64,000 bases of DNA from SABI01 sp964453215 (GTDB lineage Bacteria; Spirochaetota; Spirochaetia; Sphaerochaetales; Sphaerochaetaceae): positions 29,904 through 93,903 of the forward strand of contig CAYVRR010000002.1 in NCBI GenBank assembly GCA_964453215.1, given 5' to 3'. A program made the position numbers and the translations under genes. Shown here in pieces: positions 17,064-26,077 of this stretch. The first letter of the stretch is position 1. Each line of letters opens with the position of its first letter. Under the pieces are notes generated by a model. The model was not told the origin of the DNA and ran no database searches. It worked only from the letters and a program-made list of their open reading frames with translations.

Positions 17064-17684
17064 ATGCAACAAGTGTTAAAGAATTTTATTGTGATTGAGG
17101 GACTTGATGGCTCTGGAACAACCACACAGCTTAAAAATGTTGTTGAATTGTTTGATGAAAAATCTATCCCAACTCATGCAACATTTGAACCAACTTCAAG
17201 CCCACTTGGTTCACTTGTCAGGCAAGTGCTCCGTAAAGAGGTAGTAACTACCCCATTAGCACTCGCTATGCTATTTGCAGCTGATAGAGAAGATCATCTT
17301 CATCGCCCCATTACAGGTATTACTCAACGACTTGCTAATGGTGAAGTTGTTATTTGTGATCGCTATCTTTTCTCATCTTTAGCGTATCAGTCGGTAGAGT
17401 GTGGGTTTGAGAGAGTTCTTTCATTGAACCAATTTCCATTTCCACAATTTCTCTTTTTTATCGACACCCCAATAGAGGATTGTTTGTTCCGTATCGACAA
17501 ACGAAAAAAGGGGCAAGAGCTTTTTGAACATAAAGAATTTCTCACTCAAGTAAAACAAAATTATGATAAAATCTTTAGCTCTCTTCCCCTCGATGTAAAC
17601 CTCTATGTGTTAGATGGTACAAAGAGTAAAGAAGAAATCACCCACTCTATTGAACGAATATTAGAAGAGCATAAGGTGTTATAA
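17064..17684 (+). CDS. tmk: thymidylate kinase with altered P-loop
   Basis: Tmk phosphorylates dTMP to dTDP. The N-terminus FIVIEGLDGSGTTTQLK aligns with the family P-loop (EGxDGxGKxTQ), but the invariant Lys is Thr. Other motifs are intact: EPTSSPLGSLVRQVL, CDRYLFSSLAYQ (the DRY/H motif) and the lid RIDKRKKGQELFE. I chose the ATG at 17064 (206 residues) because GGAG lies 8 bases upstream; the ATG at 17058 is only 2 bases from it. It converges on queA and their 3' ends overlap by 6 bases. The substrate is most likely dTMP; the Lys-to-Thr change needs checking against relatives. Confidence 0.9.
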   Translation: MQQVLKNFIVIEGLDGSGTTTQLKNVVELFDEKSIPTHATFEPTSSPLGSLVRQVLRKEVVTTPLALAMLFAADREDHLHRPITGITQRLANGEVVICDRYLFSSLAYQSVECGFERVLSLNQFPFPQFLFFIDTPIEDCLFRIDKRKKGQELFEHKEFLTQVKQNYDKIFSSLPLDVNLYVLDGTKSKEEITHSIERILEEHKVL

Positions 17685-18710
17685 AATAAGCATTCCATCA
17701 CCATATGAGAAGAATCTATACTCTTTATCTATGGCGTGCTGATATGAAATATCTATTAGCTCTTTTGAAGCAAATGTTGAAACTAACACGAGTAATGTAG
17801 ACTCTGGAGTATGAAAATTTGTCATCAAATGATCTACTACCTTAAATTTATAGGAGGGTGTGATAAAAAGATCTGTACTTTGCCACCCAGTTCTTAATTC
17901 TTTTTGCGTCTCATCCCACGCACTTTCAAGAGTTCTTACACTTGTAGTTCCTACTGCAATAACAGGTCTCCCCTCTTTTTTTGCCCTTTTTACACATATA
18001 GCTGTGTGTTCACTAATTTCATAATATTCTTTATGCATCGTATGTTCTTCAAGGGTTTCACTTCGTACTGGTAAAAAGGTACCAGGACCTACATGGAGCG
18101 TTATAGGGGCAATTTCTATCCCTTTATGCTTTATTGTTTCTAATACGGAGGATGTAAAGTGAAGACCGGCAGTAGGAGCTGCTACTGAGCCACTGTGGTG
18201 AGCATAAATTGTTTGGTACCGAGATTCATCTTGAAATTCATCTGCTCTTTTAATATAGGGCGGAAGGGGAATATGTCCCACTTCATCAAAAAAAGATTCA
18301 TCAATTTCACTATTGAAAGAGATTACTTTTCCATCTTTATTCTCATCAATAATTGTTCCAATCACCTCTTTATGGGGGTGATGAAAATTATATGATTTCC
18401 CTACTTTCTGTCTTTTACTCTTACTCACCATAACGAGCCATGAATTATCTGTTAAGGGGTTAAGGAATAAGAATTCTACTTTCGAACCAGTTTCACTCAT
18501 TCCATACACTCTTGCTTTTCTCACCTTTGAATCATTAATTACCATCACACTATTTTCTGGTAAAAATGATGCAATCTCACCAATAGATGAGTCTATTAAG
18601 GAATGTGTTTTCCTATCAAGTACAAGTAGTCTAGATTCTCCCCTTTTATCAGAGGGGTATTGTGCTATTAAATGTTGTGGTAGATTAAAAGAGAATTCCT
18701 TGATATCCAT
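17679..18710 (-). CDS. queA: S-adenosylmethionine:tRNA ribosyltransferase-isomerase QueA
   Basis: QueA transfers the ribosyl part of SAM to preQ1 in tRNA, giving epoxyqueuosine at position 34. The start at 18708-18710 (343 residues, MDIKEFSFNLP) has AGGAG 5 bases upstream; a longer frame from 18731 lacks such a site. Family motifs are present: LPQHLIAQYPSDKRGESRLLVLDR, VINDSKVRKARVYG, GSVAAPTAGLHFT, LHVGPGTFLPV and ETLEEHTMHKEYYEI. The start lies inside the 3' end of ruvB (26-base overlap), the familiar ruvA-ruvB-queA arrangement. Confidence 0.96.
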   Translation of the reverse strand: MDIKEFSFNLPQHLIAQYPSDKRGESRLLVLDRKTHSLIDSSIGEIASFLPENSVMVINDSKVRKARVYGMSETGSKVEFLFLNPLTDNSWLVMVSKSKRQKVGKSYNFHHPHKEVIGTIIDENKDGKVISFNSEIDESFFDEVGHIPLPPYIKRADEFQDESRYQTIYAHHSGSVAAPTAGLHFTSSVLETIKHKGIEIAPITLHVGPGTFLPVRSETLEEHTMHKEYYEISEHTAICVKRAKKEGRPVIAVGTTSVRTLESAWDETQKELRTGWQSTDLFITPSYKFKVVDHLMTNFHTPESTLLVLVSTFASKELIDISYQHAIDKEYRFFSYGDGMLIL

Positions 18711-19731
18711 CGTCACTCCTATTCGTTTCATAACCTAACAATTGATACGCAAGGGAAGTGACCATCCTCCCCCTTGGAGTTCGTTTTAGATACCCTTTTT
18801 GAATAAGATATGGTTCATAAAAATCTTCTAAAGATTCAATTGCCTCACCAACAGAGATGGCAAGGGTTTCAGCACCAACAGGACCTCCATCATAAAACTC
18901 AATAATTGTCCTCAGTATATTCCTATCTTGCTCTTCAAGACCCATTTCGTCAATTCCAAGTCGTTCCATGCTCACATTCACAATTTTTTCGTCAATTGTT
19001 CCATTACCTAATATTGTGGCGTAGTCCCTTAAGCGTCTTAGTAATCTGTTTGCTATACGAGGTGTTCCTCTGGAACTTTTTGCCAACAAGATAATAGCAT
19101 CTTCAGTAATTTTAGTCTCTAAAATTGCACTACTTCTTCTAATAATATTTTGTAATTCTTCTTCTTTGTAAAATTCAATCCGACAAGTTATTCCAAAACG
19201 GGAATAGAGGGGAGATGAGACTTGACCTGCTTTTGTGGTTGCTCCTATTAAGGTAAAGCGAGGTATTGGGATTCTTATTGTCCTAGCTGCAGGTCCTTGT
19301 CCAATAATCCAGTCAATTTCATAATCTTCCATAGCAATGTAGAGCATCTCTTCTAAGGCAGGTCTCATTCTATGTATTTCATCAATAAAAAAGACACTAT
19401 TTTCTGTAACATTAGTGAGTATTCCAGCTAAATCTTTTGGTTTTTCTAATGCAGGAGCACTTGTCATTCGTATTTCAGAACCCATTTCATTTGCAATAAT
19501 TGATGCAAGGGTTGTTTTTCCAAGTCCCGGGGGACCAATGAGAAAGACGTGATCTAGTGCATCCTTCCTCTCCCTTGCAGCCCTAATGAATACTGAAAGG
19601 TTATCTTTAATACGGGGTTGCCCTTGGAAGTCTTTAAGTGTTTTAGGACGTAATACATTCTCATTTACATCATTATCTTGTTGAAAAGAGGAGGAGAGGA
19701 GGGATACATCTTCATTCATTTCTATTTCCAC
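18685..19731 (-). CDS. ruvB: Holliday junction branch migration helicase RuvB
   Basis: RuvB is the hexameric AAA+ motor that drives branch migration together with RuvA. The 348-residue protein has LRPKTLKDFQGQ, Walker A GPPGLGKTT near residue 67, Walker B FIDEIHR, sensor/arginine-finger region LIGATTKAGQVSSPLYSRFG, and the C-terminal winged helix ending in RTPRGRMVTSLAYQLLG. The first start is GTG at 19729-19731 preceded by GGGG at 5 bases; an ATG at 19719 is an alternative. It follows ruvA by 2 bases. Confidence 0.97.
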   Translation of the reverse strand: MEIEMNEDVSLLSSSFQQDNDVNENVLRPKTLKDFQGQPRIKDNLSVFIRAARERKDALDHVFLIGPPGLGKTTLASIIANEMGSEIRMTSAPALEKPKDLAGILTNVTENSVFFIDEIHRMRPALEEMLYIAMEDYEIDWIIGQGPAARTIRIPIPRFTLIGATTKAGQVSSPLYSRFGITCRIEFYKEEELQNIIRRSSAILETKITEDAIILLAKSSRGTPRIANRLLRRLRDYATILGNGTIDEKIVNVSMERLGIDEMGLEEQDRNILRTIIEFYDGGPVGAETLAISVGEAIESLEDFYEPYLIQKGYLKRTPRGRMVTSLAYQLLGYETNRSDDGYQGILF

Positions 19732-19733
19732 AA

Positions 19734-20360
19734 TTACCCCAATGCAATAAGTGCATGTTTGAAGAGAAACTCTTCACTTTCTAGTAAGCTTTTATTACTT
19801 AATACTTCTTTATGTTTTTCAAGTAATGTTTGAATAGTTGAAACAACTTGTTTTTTATCATACCCCATATCACATAGAGAGACAACAAGATCACTATATA
19901 CTGAGTCAACAGAAGAGGATGATTTCTTAGGACTTACTTGATCAATAATAATTGTATCTCGTAGGGCGAGGATAATTTTTTGACTAGTTTTTGGTCCCAC
20001 TCCTGGAATTGATGATATATATGTAATGTCATTATTATCGAGGGCTTGAATAAATGCTTTTATTTGTATTCCACTAAGAATTTTTATTGCCTGTTTTGCC
20101 CCAATTCCATTCACTTTAATCAATTCTTCAAAAAGAGATTTTTCTGTCTCATCAATAAAGCCAAATAGTGTCATACTATCATCTCTGTGCTGCAAATGGG
20201 TAAGGATACGAACTTCCCTTTTTGCATTTGATTGCAAGGCAGAGAATTTACTGGCTGTTTGCCCTGATACAAGAATAAAGTATTCAACCCCGCCACTTGT
20301 TCTCACAATAACGTGATTAGTACCCACATGAGTTACCTCTCCAATAATTGCATATATCAT
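19734..20360 (-). CDS. ruvA: Holliday junction DNA-binding protein RuvA
   Basis: RuvA tetramers bind four-way junctions and load RuvB. The 208-residue product begins MIYAIIGEVTHVG, with an OB fold, then helix-hairpin-helix motifs (IKVNGIGAKQAIKIL and ISSIPGVGPKTSQKIILAL) and a C-terminal domain III that contacts RuvB. A strong GGAGGGG precedes the ATG. It lies between ruvC and ruvB. Confidence 0.96.
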   Translation of the reverse strand: MIYAIIGEVTHVGTNHVIVRTSGGVEYFILVSGQTASKFSALQSNAKREVRILTHLQHRDDSMTLFGFIDETEKSLFEELIKVNGIGAKQAIKILSGIQIKAFIQALDNNDITYISSIPGVGPKTSQKIILALRDTIIIDQVSPKKSSSSVDSVYSDLVVSLCDMGYDKKQVVSTIQTLLEKHKEVLSNKSLLESEEFLFKHALIALG

Positions 20361-20373
20361 TCACCCCTCCCCT

Positions 20374-20865
20374 TTAATGTATTCGTAATTGATAATGGCC
20401 TGCTTGTGATGCAAGGCAAATAGCAACTGCTAATGAATCTGCTGCATGATCTGGTTTAGGAATTTTATCGAGGCTTAATAGGAGTTTCACCATCTCTTGA
20501 ACTTGTTTTTTTTCTGCTTTTCCAAAACCAGTTACAGCCATTTTGATCTGAAGTGGCGTAAAAACAACAATTTCTAAATTCAAAAGATGAATTTGTTGAA
20601 TAATTGCTCCAATTACTTTTGCAACAGTGATAGCAGAAGTGACATTTTGAGCAAAAAAGATGTCTTCAATAGAAACAATAGATACGTTATGAGTGATAGC
20701 AATTTCGCCAACCTTAGATGCTATGTTAAATATTCTATTTTCTTTGGAGAGCGATGTTTTTGTCGAAATTGTCCCATATGAAACAGGCCGGTAGCGTTGA
20801 TTCATTACATCAATCACACCCCAGCCTGTATGAGCGAGCCCTGGATCTATACCCAGTATTCTCAT
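20374..20865 (-). CDS. ruvC: crossover junction endodeoxyribonuclease RuvC
   Basis: RuvC cleaves Holliday junctions symmetrically. The 163-residue protein has the RNase H-like catalytic acids: Asp7 in GIDPGLAHTGWG, Glu in SIEDIFFAQN, and the paired Asp in PDHAADSLAVAICL. It starts 2 bases after yebC with GAGG upstream, and ruvA follows after 13 bases. The complete RuvABC set in one operon indicates a full resolvasome. Confidence 0.96.
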   Translation of the reverse strand: MRILGIDPGLAHTGWGVIDVMNQRYRPVSYGTISTKTSLSKENRIFNIASKVGEIAITHNVSIVSIEDIFFAQNVTSAITVAKVIGAIIQQIHLLNLEIVVFTPLQIKMAVTGFGKAEKKQVQEMVKLLLSLDKIPKPDHAADSLAVAICLASQAGHYQLRIH

Positions 20866-20867
20866 TA

Positions 20868-21614
20868 CTATTCCTCGCTATCGTAGTAATCGTCTGGAAT
20901 TTCTAGATTTGAGGAGACAAGTTGTACATCATCAAGCTCTTCAAGTTTATCAATAATTCGTAATACTTTTGCAGTTTTTTCATGATCTAATGAGACCATA
21001 AGGTCTGCTATTTTAGTTACTTCAGCACTCGTTTCTGTAAAGGATGCCTCTTGTAATCCCTCGAGTACAGTTGCAAAGTCCGATGGTGCAGTTATTACTT
21101 CAATAACTCCATCCATCGTGCTAATATCTTCAGCTCCAAGTTCAATGGCGGCTTCAAGAATTTGATCTTCACTATACTCATTTTCATCATAGGTGATAAC
21201 ACCCTTTGTTTGGAACATATAGGAGACAGAACCTGTTGTTCCAAGAGACCCTCCGAGTTTCGTGAGAGTACTTCTTACATCAGCAGCTGTTCTGTTTTTA
21301 TTATCTGTTAGGGTATCAATAATTAGGGCAACTCCTCCTGGAGCATAGCCTTCATATGTGAGTTCATAGTAGGTGGAGTCTTCCATCTCACCAGCGCCTT
21401 TTCTAATCGCCCTTTCAATGTTATCTTTTGGCATATTCTCAATTTTTGCTTTTAAGATAGCTGTTCTCAATTGTGCATTAGATTCTGGGTCACTCCCACC
21501 TATCTTCGCAGCGACAGATATTTCTTTAATTAACTTTGTGAATTTCTGGCCACGTTTTGCGTCGGCAAGACCTTTTTTGTGTTTAATAGTTGCCCATTTA
21601 CTGTGCCCGGACAT
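20868..21614 (-). CDS. yebC: YebC/PmpR family protein
   Basis: YebC-family proteins have been reported both as DNA-binding regulators and as translation factors that relieve stalling. The 248-residue product has the conserved start MSGHSKWATIKHKKGLADAK and PKDNIERAIRKGAGE, TYEGYAPGGVALIIDTLTDN and NRTAADVRSTLTKLGGSLG. AGAGGTG lies 8 bases before the ATG. It is the first gene before ruvC, a very common neighbourhood. Which role it has here cannot be told from sequence. Confidence 0.95.
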   Translation of the reverse strand: MSGHSKWATIKHKKGLADAKRGQKFTKLIKEISVAAKIGGSDPESNAQLRTAILKAKIENMPKDNIERAIRKGAGEMEDSTYYELTYEGYAPGGVALIIDTLTDNKNRTAADVRSTLTKLGGSLGTTGSVSYMFQTKGVITYDENEYSEDQILEAAIELGAEDISTMDGVIEVITAPSDFATVLEGLQEASFTETSAEVTKIADLMVSLDHEKTAKVLRIIDKLEELDDVQLVSSNLEIPDDYYDSEE

Positions 21615-21667
21615 AAATAATACACCTCTTTATTTTTAAGATTTTTGATTCTTGGTAGAGTCTATTT

Positions 21668-21696
21668 AGGGTATCATGCTCATTTTTTACAGTCAA
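21668..21696 (-). promoter_or_regulatory. candidate promoter of yebC-ruvCAB-queA
   Basis: Minus-strand TTGACT (21691-21696), 17-base spacer, TACCCT (21668-21673) with TG two bases upstream (extended -10). The -10 is weak but the position, about 55 bases before yebC, is right. Confidence 0.45.
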
Positions 21697-21861
21697 GTAG
21701 CCATCTTACACTACAAACCTCTTACAGGCATAAAGAAAATGGGGTTGCATTACCTCTTTTTTTATACAAACATAGATCACCTTTCTAAGGGGCGTTCAAT
21801 CATGGTAATAAGAGAATAAAAATATAAAGTAATACAAAGAAATGAGATATTCTCATTATTA

Positions 21862-23037
21862 TTATTCCATGATTCGCTTCATGAAAAGGTTAATCATAGA
21901 GTCACACAACAATAAGCCACTAGTTGTTAAAGAAAAGGTGTTTGAATGTAGTATATATGTATCTTTCATATGGGTTTTTAAGAGAGTGAGTTCATGTGAA
22001 AAAAATGAGTCAAATGAGAGATTAAATCTCTCTTGAAATTCATGTGTATCAATTCCCTTTTTCATTCTACATTTCACCATGATGTACTCAACTAATTCTT
22101 CTTGAGTGGTAATCTCTTCTATGGTGTATTTTTCTTGTTCCTTAACATAGTGATTAAGGTTTGGTATTCCACTTTTTCTATATAAAGTATCTCCTACATG
22201 AAAAGTTCCTACACTACTAGGTCCTATTCCCACATAATCTTCTACATTCCAATACCTTATATTGTGCTTACATTGATGGTGTTCACTCACTGCAAAATTA
22301 GATATTTCATATTGATGAAAGCCAAGGGTTTCAAGATGGTCCCACAAATTAATGAGAAATTCTCTCTCTTTTTCTTCATTATATGCTTCAATGATGTTTT
22401 CATCTCTTTTTGTAGTAAGCCTTGTCCCCTCTTCATAGGTGAGGTTGTATAGGGAGATGTGATCGACGTGGGCTAATTCTATACACTTTGAAATATCTTC
22501 TTTGCTCTCTTGTAGGGTTTGATAAGGAATACAGGTCATAATATCTACATTTATAGATGTGTTATAAAGATGGTGAATTCGTTTACTCATCTCTAGAGCT
22601 TTAAGAGTTGCACTTTTTGATGCACTTCTTTGAAGGGTTTTAAGGTGCCTTTCACTGAGGGTTTGAATTCCTATACTGAGACGAGTTACCCCGTGGCTAA
22701 AGAGAATTTCCATCTCTTGTGTTAAGGACTCAGGGTTCATCTCTATGGTAATCTCTTCAACTTTTCCAAGAGAACTAACAAGTTGTACTATCGTAAGTAA
22801 TCGAGTAGCTCCTAAAAGCCCAGGATTCCCTCCCCCTATATACACTGACTCAAAAGGGGCTCCCCTTTGTTCTACAAGTGTTTCTATCTCTTTTATGAGT
22901 ACATGATAAAAGAGGGTTACTATTTCTTCTTTTTCATACGTCGTCGAATAAAAAGCACAATAATCACACCTGTGAATACAAAAGGGGATATGGATATAGA
23001 GGGAAAGAGGCCTATTGGCTTCTACTTGTATACTCAT
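21862..23037 (-). CDS. hemW: HemW-like radical SAM protein (coproporphyrinogen oxidase-like family)
   Basis: The 391-residue protein matches the HemN/HemW family. The radical-SAM cluster motif is CIHRCDYCAFYS near residue 17, followed by SVYIGGGNPGLL, LSIGIQTLSERHLKTLQR, SLYNLTYEEGT and NIRYWNVEDYVGIGPSS. HemW proteins bind haem and are thought to act as haem chaperones rather than as oxygen-independent coproporphyrinogen oxidases; the short CxxxCxxC N-terminus favours HemW. AAGGGTG precedes the ATG, and lepB ends 9 bases upstream, so the two are probably co-transcribed. Confidence 0.88.
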   Translation of the reverse strand: MSIQVEANRPLSLYIHIPFCIHRCDYCAFYSTTYEKEEIVTLFYHVLIKEIETLVEQRGAPFESVYIGGGNPGLLGATRLLTIVQLVSSLGKVEEITIEMNPESLTQEMEILFSHGVTRLSIGIQTLSERHLKTLQRSASKSATLKALEMSKRIHHLYNTSINVDIMTCIPYQTLQESKEDISKCIELAHVDHISLYNLTYEEGTRLTTKRDENIIEAYNEEKEREFLINLWDHLETLGFHQYEISNFAVSEHHQCKHNIRYWNVEDYVGIGPSSVGTFHVGDTLYRKSGIPNLNHYVKEQEKYTIEEITTQEELVEYIMVKCRMKKGIDTHEFQERFNLSFDSFFSHELTLLKTHMKDTYILHSNTFSLTTSGLLLCDSMINLFMKRIME

Positions 23038-23046
23038 ACAACACCC

Positions 23047-24045
23047 TTATTTCACACTCTTGATGCTTGAAAATGGCCAGAAGATGAATTTAACTTTTCC
23101 AATGATTGATGAGTTTTTTACAGGGCCAAAATAGCGCCCATCTTGGGAATTATCTCTGTTATCCCCAAGAGGAAGAGTATACCCCTCTGGTACATAGATT
23201 CCTACATCATATCTACTTTTATCACTTCTGTAGGTGAGATTAGAGGGATCTATTTCACTTAATGTGCGAGTTTTCATCTTGTTTACTTCATAAAAGTCGA
23301 CTAGACCATTATAATTTCCTAACGCTTGGTAGGTAGCAATTACATCGCTTGGGGCTAAGTTACTCACATTGAGGTCTTGGTATCCTAATAAAGAGCCATA
23401 TGCTTCAAACCCAGGATAGAGGGAAGGGTCAATACTTTGATGGGGTGCTCTACTTAAATTGTTGATTTTTCTAAATTCATCATCACTCATTTCTTCAATT
23501 TGCCCAAACCCTCTCACTGTAGCAAGGCCATTTTCAAACCTTACAACATCCCCACTCATTGCTGCACTTCTTTTTACATACAATCTCTCTCTTGGGTTTC
23601 CCATTTCATCTTTATCTATATTAACAAGAGAAAAAGTTCCCATATAGATGATTTGTGAAAGAATGTCAAAAAGAGGTCCGCGAGAAGAGTACATCGGATT
23701 ATAAAAGACGATTACATCATCTCTTAGGGGGGTAATAGATGAAAAGAGTTTTGGACCTGTTGGATAAAGTTCTATTCCATAGCTCGTTTTACTTACATAG
23801 ACCCTATCTTTGATAAGAAGTGTGTCGACCATACTCGGAGTTGGAATCATAAAGAGTTGGAAAAGAAATTGGTTAATGATTAAGACAAATATTACGGCAA
23901 ACACAATTGCATCTACCCAACTAAGAAGTTCTTTTTTTAATGTTTTCTTCTCACTCTTCATTCTCTTTTCTTGAGCCTGTTTTTGTTTTCTCTTAGTGAG
24001 CCATTTTTCAGTAAATTGGGTAATCCAGATACCATATGTGTTCAT
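23047..24045 (-). CDS. lepB: signal peptidase I
   Basis: Type I signal peptidase removes signal peptides at the outer face of the inner membrane. I chose the ATG at 24043-24045 (332 residues); the longer frame opens with TTG at 24081 inside the divergent promoter. A basic cytoplasmic segment (about 1-40) is followed by one membrane helix (about 43-64) and the catalytic IPTPSMVDTL with Ser71, then the general-base Lys158 in RLYVKRSAAMSGD, and the family box GDNRDNSQDGRYFGPV near the C-terminus. An insertion of about 50 residues between the Lys and the final box makes it longer than minimal homologues. hemW follows. Confidence 0.93.
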   Translation of the reverse strand: MNTYGIWITQFTEKWLTKRKQKQAQEKRMKSEKKTLKKELLSWVDAIVFAVIFVLIINQFLFQLFMIPTPSMVDTLLIKDRVYVSKTSYGIELYPTGPKLFSSITPLRDDVIVFYNPMYSSRGPLFDILSQIIYMGTFSLVNIDKDEMGNPRERLYVKRSAAMSGDVVRFENGLATVRGFGQIEEMSDDEFRKINNLSRAPHQSIDPSLYPGFEAYGSLLGYQDLNVSNLAPSDVIATYQALGNYNGLVDFYEVNKMKTRTLSEIDPSNLTYRSDKSRYDVGIYVPEGYTLPLGDNRDNSQDGRYFGPVKNSSIIGKVKFIFWPFSSIKSVK

Positions 24046-24073
24046 GATATGTAAATTATCATAATAGAGGCTT

Positions 24074-24102
24074 ATTGACAATAACTTGCTAACTGAGTAA
24101 TT
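24074..24102 (+). promoter_or_regulatory. promoter of the PEGA/SUMF1 gene, overlapping lepB upstream region
   Basis: Plus-strand TTGACA followed after 17 bases by TAATTT, about 13 bases before the ATG at 24115, so the transcript would have a very short leader and no visible Shine-Dalgarno. On the minus strand the same TTGACAA/TTGTCAA box can serve as a -35 for lepB (TTGTCA, 17 bases, TAATTT). The shared box suggests a compact divergent promoter. Confidence 0.5.
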
Positions 24103-24114
24103 TGAGCTAGATAC

Positions 24115-25557
24115 ATGAGAAAAAAGAAAAAAGAAGAATTAGTAGAAGTTACTCCTGTGAAGTTAAAACCAATATTTGGTCTTAATCCGCCCATTTATCT
24201 CACTATCGTGTATGTGAGTCTCTTTCTTATCATCTTGTTTGTAGTTGGATTTTTACCTGGCATTATTACAAGTGGAAAACGTGTTACCTTCACTTCCCCC
24301 GTAGCTTTTTCTACCATCTATGTCGATTCTACCTATATTGGAACTACTCCTGTAACTACATTTTTAGAGCCAGGAAAACATGAAATAACCTACTCATATA
24401 AAGATGTTGGTCAAGTGGATGAGACCATAGAGGTCTCTCACCCCCTTTTTCTCACGTGGCTCATTCCACGCACTCAAAAAGAGAGGTCTCCTTACTACCT
24501 AGATACTGCTTCTTTGACACAATACCTCAATTATATTCAAAAAGATATTATCTCTTATAGTGCTGTTTTGGAGTATGATAATGTTACCCACTATCCACCC
24601 CTTTTTCAAAGTGCGATTTCTACTCTATTAGAGGGTGATGTAGAGGATCTTTCTCTTTTACAATCATTTTTAAAAGATTCACTACTTTTTATTACTTCAA
24701 AAGAGATGTTAGATGATGCAAAAAAAGCTGTTGCTCTATTAGATGAAAATAAGGTTGATACAACTTTTATTGCTTTTGAGATAAAAAAAATAGAAGCATT
24801 GTTTGAAGAAAGTGGCAAAAAGAGTACTCCACTTACTAAAATAACTCCTGTCAATGGAGTTGTTCAATCAACTCTTTCTCTTAACAATCTCTTACTTGTT
24901 GGAACAACATTTGAAAAAGGCTCCTTTGTAGTTGGAATGCCTGTTGAACTCACCTACCCTGGTGTTGAAAAAAAAGAAAAAGAAGTTGTTGTTGATAAAT
25001 TTACCATTTCGAATAGAGAAATTAGTGAATACCAATATGCTCTATTTATAGAAGAGAACAATATGTGGGCAAAAAGTAATAAAGAAGCTCTTATACAAGA
25101 GGGCCTCGTTGATACCTCTTACCTACAGGGAATCTATCCAACAACAAGTATACCAATTAGTACTCCGATTCGTAATATTAGTTATCATGCAGCTGTTGCA
25201 TTTAGTGAATGGGTTTCGAACAAAGTTGGAAAAAAGGTTATGCTTCCTAGCAATGATGAATTAGAATTAGCTATGGTCACATATGGTGAAGAGTATCAAA
25301 AGAGTTTATATACTCAATCAACTTCTTTCACCCCCGTATCTCTTTTTGGTGGCGTGTGGGAATTGACTCGGGATGAGTTTGTTCCACTAGAGAGATACCT
25401 AGAGAGGACGATTGAAAATAAGAGTATATTAGAAGATGTTATCATCAAAGGTGGCTCGTACCTAAATGAACCTTCTTTAATAGATAGAGCAAGTATTGGA
25501 GTGATGAAGAAAAATCAGTGTAGTGCTACTACTGGTTTTAGGATTGTGTGGAAATAA
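24115..25557 (+). CDS. membrane-anchored PEGA / formylglycine-generating-enzyme-like (SUMF1) protein
   Basis: The 480-residue protein has a basic cytoplasmic start, one membrane helix (about residues 27-50), a PEGA-like segment (VAFSTIYVDSTYIGTTPVTT, FLEPGKHEITYSYKD), a helical middle part and a C-terminal SUMF1/FGE-type fold (ISNREISEYQYALFIEEN, NISYHAAVAFSEWVSNKVGKK, LPSNDELELAM, FGGVWELTRDEF, KGGSYLNEP, CSATTGFRIVWK). The FGE cysteine pair used for formylglycine formation is not evident, so enzymatic activity is doubtful; a carbohydrate- or peptide-binding envelope role is possible. Its stop overlaps the smpB start (TAATG), so they are translationally coupled. Confidence 0.75.
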   Translation: MRKKKKEELVEVTPVKLKPIFGLNPPIYLTIVYVSLFLIILFVVGFLPGIITSGKRVTFTSPVAFSTIYVDSTYIGTTPVTTFLEPGKHEITYSYKDVGQVDETIEVSHPLFLTWLIPRTQKERSPYYLDTASLTQYLNYIQKDIISYSAVLEYDNVTHYPPLFQSAISTLLEGDVEDLSLLQSFLKDSLLFITSKEMLDDAKKAVALLDENKVDTTFIAFEIKKIEALFEESGKKSTPLTKITPVNGVVQSTLSLNNLLLVGTTFEKGSFVVGMPVELTYPGVEKKEKEVVVDKFTISNREISEYQYALFIEENNMWAKSNKEALIQEGLVDTSYLQGIYPTTSIPISTPIRNISYHAAVAFSEWVSNKVGKKVMLPSNDELELAMVTYGEEYQKSLYTQSTSFTPVSLFGGVWELTRDEFVPLERYLERTIENKSILEDVIIKGGSYLNEPSLIDRASIGVMKKNQCSATTGFRIVWK

Positions 25558-26021
25558 TGGGAAAAGATTCAATAAAGATATTACAAACGAATAAGAAGGC
25601 ATATTTCAACTATGAAGTTGTTGAAGATATCGAGTGTGGAATAGCTTTAAAAGGGACTGAAGTTAAATCTATTCGAGCTAATAGGTTTAGTTTTGGTGAT
25701 AGCTATGTGAGAATCGAAAGAGGAAGTCTCATTCTTGTCTCTCTTCACATTAGTGCCTACTCTCATGCGAGTGTTGAAAATCATCACATAGAGAGAGAAC
25801 GTCGCTTGCTTGCCCATAAACAAGAGATTAAGAGGATGAAGCGTAAAGTTGATGAGAAGGGGATGACGTTAATTCCTACTCAAATCTACTTAAAAGGAAA
25901 TCTTGTGAAAGTGAGGGTGAGCGTATGTAGAGGAAAACAAGCTCACGATAAACGAAACACTATTAAAGAGAGGGACATGAAGCGTGATATTCGTCGAGAG
26001 ATGAAGAACTATAATCGCTAA
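25557..26021 (+). CDS. smpB: SsrA-binding protein SmpB
   Basis: SmpB binds tmRNA and lets it enter stalled ribosomes. The chosen ATG (25557, 154 residues) shares a base with the stop of the previous gene; a GTG at 25548 is in frame. Family motifs are clear: NKKAYFNYEVVEDIECGIALKGTEVKSIR in the OB fold, LHISAYSHAS, RRLLAHKQEIKRM and a basic tail. ssrA follows 56 bases downstream, so both partners of trans-translation are adjacent. Confidence 0.96.
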   Translation: MGKDSIKILQTNKKAYFNYEVVEDIECGIALKGTEVKSIRANRFSFGDSYVRIERGSLILVSLHISAYSHASVENHHIERERRLLAHKQEIKRMKRKVDEKGMTLIPTQIYLKGNLVKVRVSVCRGKQAHDKRNTIKERDMKRDIRREMKNYNR

Positions 26022-26031
26022 CTCATCTATC

Positions 26032-26060
26032 TTGATTTGTTTATATAATTTGATTACTAT
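26032..26060 (+). promoter_or_regulatory. candidate promoter of ssrA
   Basis: TTGATT (26032-26037), 17-base spacer, TACTAT (26055-26060), ending 17 bases before the mature tmRNA 5' end. A CCCCTTAAGGGG palindrome at 26069-26080 overlaps the first tmRNA bases. Confidence 0.45.
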
Positions 26061-26077
26061 ATGTATATCCCCTTAAG

